DNA of 64,000 nucleotides from Bacteroidales bacterium (GTDB lineage Bacteria > Bacteroidota > Bacteroidia > Bacteroidales > Muribaculaceae), in NCBI GenBank assembly GCA_014800815.1, contig JAAVFI010000013.1:1-64000 (forward strand), in the 5' to 3' direction. A program made the position numbers and the translations under genes. A model generated the notes under the pieces. It saw nothing but the letters and a program-made list of their open reading frames with translations, ran no database searches and was not told the origin of the DNA. Shown in pieces: positions 58,654 to 64,000 of the stretch (positions are counted from its first letter, which is position 1; each line of letters opens with the position of its first letter).

Positions 58654-60111
58654 ATGAAAAAAACTCTTCTTTTGGCCGCCGCTACTATTTTTGCCGGAAG
58701 TTTGGCTATGGCAGAAACGGTAGTCTATGACTTCACAAACTTTAAAGATGGAGAGACCGTAATGGCTCAATGGCCCGAAATTGGCAATGCCTGGATTGCT
58801 TGTAACCCCGCAAAGGGTGGCGAGCCTCGTACAATCACCAACGAAAACACCGATATCACTTTTGCATACAACGGAGGGTCGAGCGCCGGCCAGTTCCGTG
58901 CAAGCAAAACAAAGGGTATCAACAATCTCCAGTTGGGTAAGTCGATGATGATGACAATTAGTTCGACTGCCGAAAATTACGTTATCACGCAAGTCGTAGT
59001 GCAGGGCAATCGCTCGGCCGACACCTCGAGCCTTGTCGATGAGCTTACGAGCCCCGAGACTTCCGGCACGCTGGTATATGATGCCGACGCCAAAACCACA
59101 ACCTGGACGGCAAGTGCTCCGGGCGTGGAATGTGTGCTCGACGCAAACTCAGGGGCATATATAGAATCCATAACCCTGACTCTCGAAAAGACCGAGCTCA
59201 AGCCTGCCAATGTATCGTGGAGCGAAACGGAGTGTACCGTGAATCTTAACGGTGTGTATGAATTCCCCACTCTGAGTCGTGATACTGATGCTGATGTGAA
59301 ATATACTTCGTCGGATGCGAGTGTGGCTGCAATAGATCCTGTCACCGGCGAGATAACTGTCCTTGCAGAAGGCTCAACAAAGATTACGGCAGCATGCGAA
59401 GCAAACAGCGCCTACGACTGGGGTGAAGCTTCGTATACGCTTGTGGTAATGCCCGAGGGCTATAGTAGTGTAGTCTACGATTTCACTAATTTCAAATCCG
59501 GAGAGACGGCAATGGCTGAGTGGCCGGAAATTACCAATTCGTGGTGGACCACCAATCCTGATGATGAGGGAAGCTATTCTTCCGGCACACATTTCTGTCC
59601 GTTGACGATAACCTGCGGCAAAACAAGCATTACTTTTACTGCGGTAGGCGGTCATGGCAATGTGCGTGCCTCTGTTTCCTCTAAGCAGAACAATCTGCAG
59701 CTCGGTGCGGGCGCATATATGACCATCCTTCCTACAGTTGAGAAGTATAAGTATGTGAAGGTGACTGTGAAGGGAAATACCAAAATCGCTGATAACCGCG
59801 TAAGCACAATAACTACACCCGAAACTTCAGGAACTGTAAGCTACGACGCGGAAACCAAGATTATGACCTGGGAGCCGGTATCGGATGATGCTGTATGTGA
59901 ACTTGATGTGAACGGCGGCGCATATATCGAGGCTGTTACTGTAGACTTTATTGAAATTCCGAGTGTCCCTACGGGTGCCGTCAATGTTGAAACCGATACC
60001 GACACCCCCGCAGTCTACTACAACCTGCAGGGTATTCGCGTTGAAAATCCCTCGGGTGGACTATATATCCGTCGAGTGGGTAACCGCTCTGAAAAAGTGA
60101 AGATTCCGTGA
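58654..60111 (+). CDS. Secreted surface protein: repeated module - Big2-like - repeated module - T9SS-like tail
   Basis: 485 aa; signal peptide MKKTLLLAAATIFAGSLAMA; duplicated VVYDFTNFK...GAYIE modules; tail AVYYNLQGIRVENPSGGLYIRRVGNRSEKVKIP. Confidence 0.78.
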   Translation: MKKTLLLAAATIFAGSLAMAETVVYDFTNFKDGETVMAQWPEIGNAWIACNPAKGGEPRTITNENTDITFAYNGGSSAGQFRASKTKGINNLQLGKSMMMTISSTAENYVITQVVVQGNRSADTSSLVDELTSPETSGTLVYDADAKTTTWTASAPGVECVLDANSGAYIESITLTLEKTELKPANVSWSETECTVNLNGVYEFPTLSRDTDADVKYTSSDASVAAIDPVTGEITVLAEGSTKITAACEANSAYDWGEASYTLVVMPEGYSSVVYDFTNFKSGETAMAEWPEITNSWWTTNPDDEGSYSSGTHFCPLTITCGKTSITFTAVGGHGNVRASVSSKQNNLQLGAGAYMTILPTVEKYKYVKVTVKGNTKIADNRVSTITTPETSGTVSYDAETKIMTWEPVSDDAVCELDVNGGAYIEAVTVDFIEIPSVPTGAVNVETDTDTPAVYYNLQGIRVENPSGGLYIRRVGNRSEKVKIP

Positions 60112-60135
60112 AAAAATAGTGATCCTTGAAAAAAA

Positions 60136-60174
60136 ATAGCGCGGGGGCATTACGTAGTTTTGCCTCCGCGCTAT
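60136..60174 (+). repeat. Hairpin repeat copy 2 (GC stem, ATTACGTAGTTTT loop)
   Basis: ATAGCGCGGGGGC-ATTACGTAGTTTT-GCCTCCGCGCTAT; core nearly identical to 58577-58609. Confidence 0.8.
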
Positions 60175-60212
60175 TTCCCATAGTACTGAACCTTAAAACT
60201 ATATTCAGGATC

Positions 60213-61685
60213 ATGAAAAAAATTTTACTTCTTGCAACTGCTGCCTTGCTCTCTTGCGGCTCGGCCATGGCTGAAACAGTCACTTTCGACTTCAATCTCG
60301 ACAACCCCTGGGATTGGAACAGTATTCCTAAAAATTCGTCAGGTTACATCGACGCTTCTGCAGTACCCGTAAACTGCGTGGAAGCTCCCGTAACTCTCAG
60401 TATCGACGGAAAATTCCGCCGATATGCACAGCAGGCTCTCGGTGGTACGATTTGCCTCCTCATGTACCAGGACACTTCCTTGTCGTTTACTACCGCCGAA
60501 GGCTACAAAATGACGGAGATAACTTTCTATGGTGGTACGGCCAAGTTTGCCGACCTCGCTGTGAAAGAAGGCGAAACCGAACTCCCTGCCGAAGAGCCTA
60601 CCTACGGCGACGGCTGGAATCATACTTCATCAGGCGCACACATCGATGAAGTATACCGCATGGCATACTGCAACACTGCAGGCCCGATCGTATTCTACAA
60701 TCCCACAAACACTACCAACGTCGTTACCAAAATTGAGGTGACTTATGAGGCATCCTCGCTCAAGGAAGCAGGTCTCGCTTGGTCGAAGAAAGAATTCACG
60801 GCCTTTATGAACGAGGATAACACCTTCCCCACACTCTCAAAAGCAACCGATGCCGCTATCGACTATGTCTCGGACAACGAGGAAGTTGCTTCAATTGATG
60901 CAACAACAGGTGTCATCACCCTCCATGCTCCCGGCACCGCTAAGATTATCGCAGGATGCGATGCTACCGATACCTACGACTGGGGTGAGGCATCTTATAT
61001 CCTCACAGTGAAGCGTCAGGGCCAGATTACAGCTCACTACAACTTCACCGAATTCGCCGACATCGAGGGAACCGACAATCAGTGTATCGCCGGTTATCCC
61101 GACATCCTCGTCACCACATGGTGGACAACCAATCCCGATACCAGCTATGGCTCAGGCACTCAGTTTAAGCCCCTCACCATATACAACGACGGCACTGAAA
61201 TAACTTTCAATTACGACGGCACCGGTGGTCACGGCAACGTACGCGGTACTACCACTACCAAGCAGCAGAATCTGCAGCTCGGCAGCAGCGCCTGCATGAC
61301 TATCAAGGGAACTGCCGAAAACGCTCGCCTCTACGAGGTGAAAGTGCAGGGCAACCGCAAAACTTCTAACGGCAGCATGCTTGATCAGATGACTACGAAT
61401 GATGAAGGAGAGATAGAATTCGATGAAGAAAACCGATTCCTTACCTGGACTCCGAAAACAGAAGATGCGGTGTGCTATCTTGATGCCGAGCACGGTGCTT
61501 ACATCGAAACCATTACAGTAGAGTATCACCTCGGCTCCACAGGCGTCGGCAATGTCGCAGCTGACTCCGACGGCAATGCTCCGGCTGAATACTTCAACAT
61601 ACAAGGTATGCGTGTAGACAATCCGGAAAAGGGTCTCTATATCTGCCGCAAAGGCTCAAAGGTAACTAAGATTGTGATTCAATAA
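60213..61685 (+). CDS. Secreted surface protein, paralogue of 58654..60111, T9SS-like tail
   Basis: Signal peptide MKKILLLATAALLSCGSAMA; Big2-like centre; tail AEYFNIQGMRVDNPEKGLYICRKGSKVTKIVIQ. Start reassigned from 60126. Confidence 0.78.
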   Translation: MKKILLLATAALLSCGSAMAETVTFDFNLDNPWDWNSIPKNSSGYIDASAVPVNCVEAPVTLSIDGKFRRYAQQALGGTICLLMYQDTSLSFTTAEGYKMTEITFYGGTAKFADLAVKEGETELPAEEPTYGDGWNHTSSGAHIDEVYRMAYCNTAGPIVFYNPTNTTNVVTKIEVTYEASSLKEAGLAWSKKEFTAFMNEDNTFPTLSKATDAAIDYVSDNEEVASIDATTGVITLHAPGTAKIIAGCDATDTYDWGEASYILTVKRQGQITAHYNFTEFADIEGTDNQCIAGYPDILVTTWWTTNPDTSYGSGTQFKPLTIYNDGTEITFNYDGTGGHGNVRGTTTTKQQNLQLGSSACMTIKGTAENARLYEVKVQGNRKTSNGSMLDQMTTNDEGEIEFDEENRFLTWTPKTEDAVCYLDAEHGAYIETITVEYHLGSTGVGNVAADSDGNAPAEYFNIQGMRVDNPEKGLYICRKGSKVTKIVIQ

Positions 61686-61717
61686 GCATTATAAGGGAAA
61701 AATAAGGTGCTTAAACG

Positions 61718-61760
61718 GCATACCGCTATGGCCCGCGAGCAATAGCGGTATGCTTTTTTT
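61718..61760 (+). terminator. Rho-independent terminator at the end of the glycan locus
   Basis: GCATACCGCTA / TAGCGGTATGC 11-bp stem followed by TTTTTTT. Confidence 0.88.
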
Positions 61761-61795
61761 CTATAACTGACTGTAAACTATAATATCATCATAAC

Positions 61796-62986
61796 ATGAA
61801 GCGTTTAGGTCTGTTTCCGCGTGTTGTCATAGCTATTGCATTGGGAGCTCTGCTCGGTATGTTTATGCCGGAGTTTATGCTCAGAGTTCTCAAAACATTC
61901 AATGTGCTCTTTGCTCAATGTCTCAAATTCGTTGTACCCCTGCTTGTGCTCGGGCTTGTTACGCCGGCTATCGCCAATCTCGGACGCGGCGCCGGCAAGA
62001 TGCTCGCTGCAGTCGTCGGCATAAGCTATATATCTACGGTTTGTGCAGGTTTCTTTGCGTTTGAGTGTTCGACCCATCTGTTTCCGCACTACCTGTTTGC
62101 GGGCGATGCGCAGGCGGCAGGCGAGGCTGCAGAAGCGGCCGTCGAACCCTTTTTCGCGCTTAAAATACCGCCGGTATGCGATATCCTCACGTCCTTGCTG
62201 CTCTCTTTCATGCTGGGTATAGGCATAATCTTCACCAAGGCTGACGTGATAAAGCAGGGTTTCGATCAGTTTGGCGAAATCATAAAACTCACCATAGAGC
62301 GAGCCGTGATACCACTGTTGCCCGTGTACATATTCACCATGATATGCGAGATGAGTGCCGGTGGCAAGTTGGCTCTCATTATGGGCACCGGTCTCAAAGT
62401 TATTGTCACGGGTATAGGCATTTCCATTGCGTTCCTTTTCCTGCAGTATGTCATCACCGGAATTGTGGCGCGCCGCAATCCTTTCAGACTCATGTGGAAT
62501 ATGGTACCCGCCTATCTTACAGGATTCTCGGTGTGCTCATCGTCAGTATGTATACCGGTAACGCTTGCCGGGACACTAAGAAACGGAGCCACCCCCGAAA
62601 TTGCAAATTTCACCGTCCCCCTTTGCTCCACAGTTCACATGTGCGGTTCTACAATTAAACTGGCCACTACTGCAGTTGCCGTAATGTATATTTGTGGAAT
62701 AGAACCCGATTTTACGCTTTTCGCAAATTTTGTATTTCTGCAAGCAATATCTTCGGTAGCGGCTCCGGGTGTAATGGGTGGTGTGTTGATGGCATCTGTC
62801 GGGCTCCTCGAATCAGTTCTCGGCTTTTCACCTGAGCATAGCGCTCTGCTTATGACTATTTATCTGGCGCTCGACGGATACGGTCCCGCCTGCAATGTGA
62901 GTGGTGATGCTGCCGTTACGCTTATCATAGACTCCATTTTCAGACGGAAGAAAGGTGTGGAATCTCAGCTTGCGGTTGAAGTCTGA
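61796..62986 (+). CDS. Dicarboxylate/amino acid:cation (Na+ or H+) symporter, DAACS family
   Basis: 396 aa; LFAQCLKFVVPLLVLGLVTPAIANLG, SSSVCIPVTLAGTLRNG, NFTVPLCSTVHMCGSTI, LALDGYGPACNVSGDAAVTLIID. Confidence 0.9.
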   Translation: MKRLGLFPRVVIAIALGALLGMFMPEFMLRVLKTFNVLFAQCLKFVVPLLVLGLVTPAIANLGRGAGKMLAAVVGISYISTVCAGFFAFECSTHLFPHYLFAGDAQAAGEAAEAAVEPFFALKIPPVCDILTSLLLSFMLGIGIIFTKADVIKQGFDQFGEIIKLTIERAVIPLLPVYIFTMICEMSAGGKLALIMGTGLKVIVTGIGISIAFLFLQYVITGIVARRNPFRLMWNMVPAYLTGFSVCSSSVCIPVTLAGTLRNGATPEIANFTVPLCSTVHMCGSTIKLATTAVAVMYICGIEPDFTLFANFVFLQAISSVAAPGVMGGVLMASVGLLESVLGFSPEHSALLMTIYLALDGYGPACNVSGDAAVTLIIDSIFRRKKGVESQLAVEV

Positions 62987-64000
62987 CTCTCCTCTCCCGA
63001 TTCCGCAAATCGTGCAGGTAGCCCTTTCTTGGATTTGGCGCCAAGCATCTGCAGTTTCTCGGCGCGGCTGATAAGGTTGCCGGGGCCGCTCGACAGTTTT
63101 CTGAACGCATCGTCGCAAGTCTGGCGCGCAGTCTCGAGAGCTTTCCCCACCTTGTCCATTTCACCGACAAACGAGTAGAATTTATCGAGCATCTTGCCGG
63201 CCTCGTCGGCAATGGCGAGAGCATTTTTGTTCTGCTTGTCGTGTCGCCACATCTGTTCGATAAGCTTCACAATCGACATGAGATGCGCCGGAGATATTAT
63301 CAGCACGCGGCTGTCGAACGCCGATTCCCAAAGGGTGTTGTCAAGTCCCATTGCCGCGAGGAACGCACCTTCGTGGGGGATAAACATGAGCACGTAGTCA
63401 AATCCGCGCGTCTTGCCCGCGTCCTGATAGCTTTTGTTGCGGAGCTCGGCCACATGCTTTTTCACCGAGGCGATGTGAGCCCTCGCGTGAGCCTCGCGGC
63501 CGGCCTCATCCTCGGCATTAAGCATTTCGAAGTAGTCGCTGATAGATACCTTCGAGTCGATTATTATCCGTCGTCCTTCTGTGTAGTCAATCACCACGTC
63601 GGGGCGCAGTCGGCGTCCGTTGCTGTCGGTCACCGACTCCTGCACCTGGTATTCATACCCCTTTCGGAAGCCCGCGCGCTCAAGGATATTGTCGAGAATC
63701 ATTTCGCCCCAATCGCCCTGCAGGCGGGTGTTGCCTTTGAGTGCGTCGGTGAGGCGGCGAGTCTCCGAACCGATAGCCCGGTTGAGATCCATCAGTTCTC
63801 TCACGCGTTCGCCGAGCGAAAACCGCTCCCTTGCCTCCCGCGAATAGCTGTCGGCGACTGTCTGCCTGAAGTTGTCGAGATTCTCCTTCATCGGAGCCAA
63901 CACTTCGGCAAGACTCTGCGTGCTCTGTCGGCGAAGCAACTCCGCATTTGCTGTCAGCGATTTATTGGCCAAAGCCTCGAATCGGCGCTCGGCCTCGGCA
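62965..64000 (-). CDS. rmuC: DNA recombination protein RmuC (truncated by the window edge)
   Basis: LKGNTRLQGDWGEMILDNILERAGFRKGYEYQVQES, RPDVVIDYTEGRRIIIDSKVSISDY, GFDYVLMFIPHEGAFLAAM; frame stays open to the window end. Confidence 0.92.
   Translation of the reverse strand, partial: AEAERRFEALANKSLTANAELLRRQSTQSLAEVLAPMKENLDNFRQTVADSYSREARERFSLGERVRELMDLNRAIGSETRRLTDALKGNTRLQGDWGEMILDNILERAGFRKGYEYQVQESVTDSNGRRLRPDVVIDYTEGRRIIIDSKVSISDYFEMLNAEDEAGREAHARAHIASVKKHVAELRNKSYQDAGKTRGFDYVLMFIPHEGAFLAAMGLDNTLWESAFDSRVLIISPAHLMSIVKLIEQMWRHDKQNKNALAIADEAGKMLDKFYSFVGEMDKVGKALETARQTCDDAFRKLSSGPGNLISRAEKLQMLGAKSKKGLPARFAESGEESQTSTAS

Noticed and set aside
58577-60174. Hairpin pair as a CRISPR array or invertible promoter
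   Set aside because: Only two direct copies 1.5 kb apart, no spacers, no recombinase nearby, and the copies are in the same orientation.
1-64000. tRNA, rRNA, transposase, phage or defence genes
   Set aside because: Intergenic regions and ORFs were read for these and none was recognisable; a tRNAscan/HMM search would be needed to exclude small or divergent examples.

Overview
A 64-kb chromosomal window from a Bacteroidales bacterium. Gene content and protein style suggest Muribaculaceae, but this is inference and no 16S is present. Promoters of the Bacteroidetes TAnnTTTG type, SusC/SusD, FecR/ECF sigma, PorX and type-9-secretion-like C-termini all support Bacteroidota. Left to right: an oxalate catabolism operon (frc-oxc-AEC transporter, minus strand) divergent from a large Ig-like surface protein, with a G9 tract beside a symmetric divergent promoter; ilvE and an HD protein; a polysaccharide export/polymerase cluster (Wza-Wzc-polymerase-like); housekeeping genes (folB, rnr, gyrB, GlmU-like, YicC, birA, tsaE, porX); a three-gene outer-membrane operon (DUF3575, OmpA/TPR-like, triplicated barrel-like protein); an EamA transporter, mlaE/mlaF-like, holB-like, addB-like, hemW, folC and a chromate transporter pair; a DUF6377-like regulator; and a long glycan-utilisation locus (ECF sigma, EEP, GH97, FecR, SusC, SusD, GH31, a DUF4886+TIM-barrel fusion, an EEP+beta-helix fusion, and two paralogous T9SS-type surface proteins each preceded by a near-identical hairpin). 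A DAACS symporter and a truncated rmuC end the window. No rRNA, tRNA, CRISPR array or transposase was recognised. Family calls come from reading the translated sequences, with no database search. The most interesting signals are the G9/divergent promoter, the repeated hairpins with a promoter-like loop, the repeated uncharacterised module in the surface proteins, the triplicated barrel-like protein and the unusual fusions in the glycan locus.
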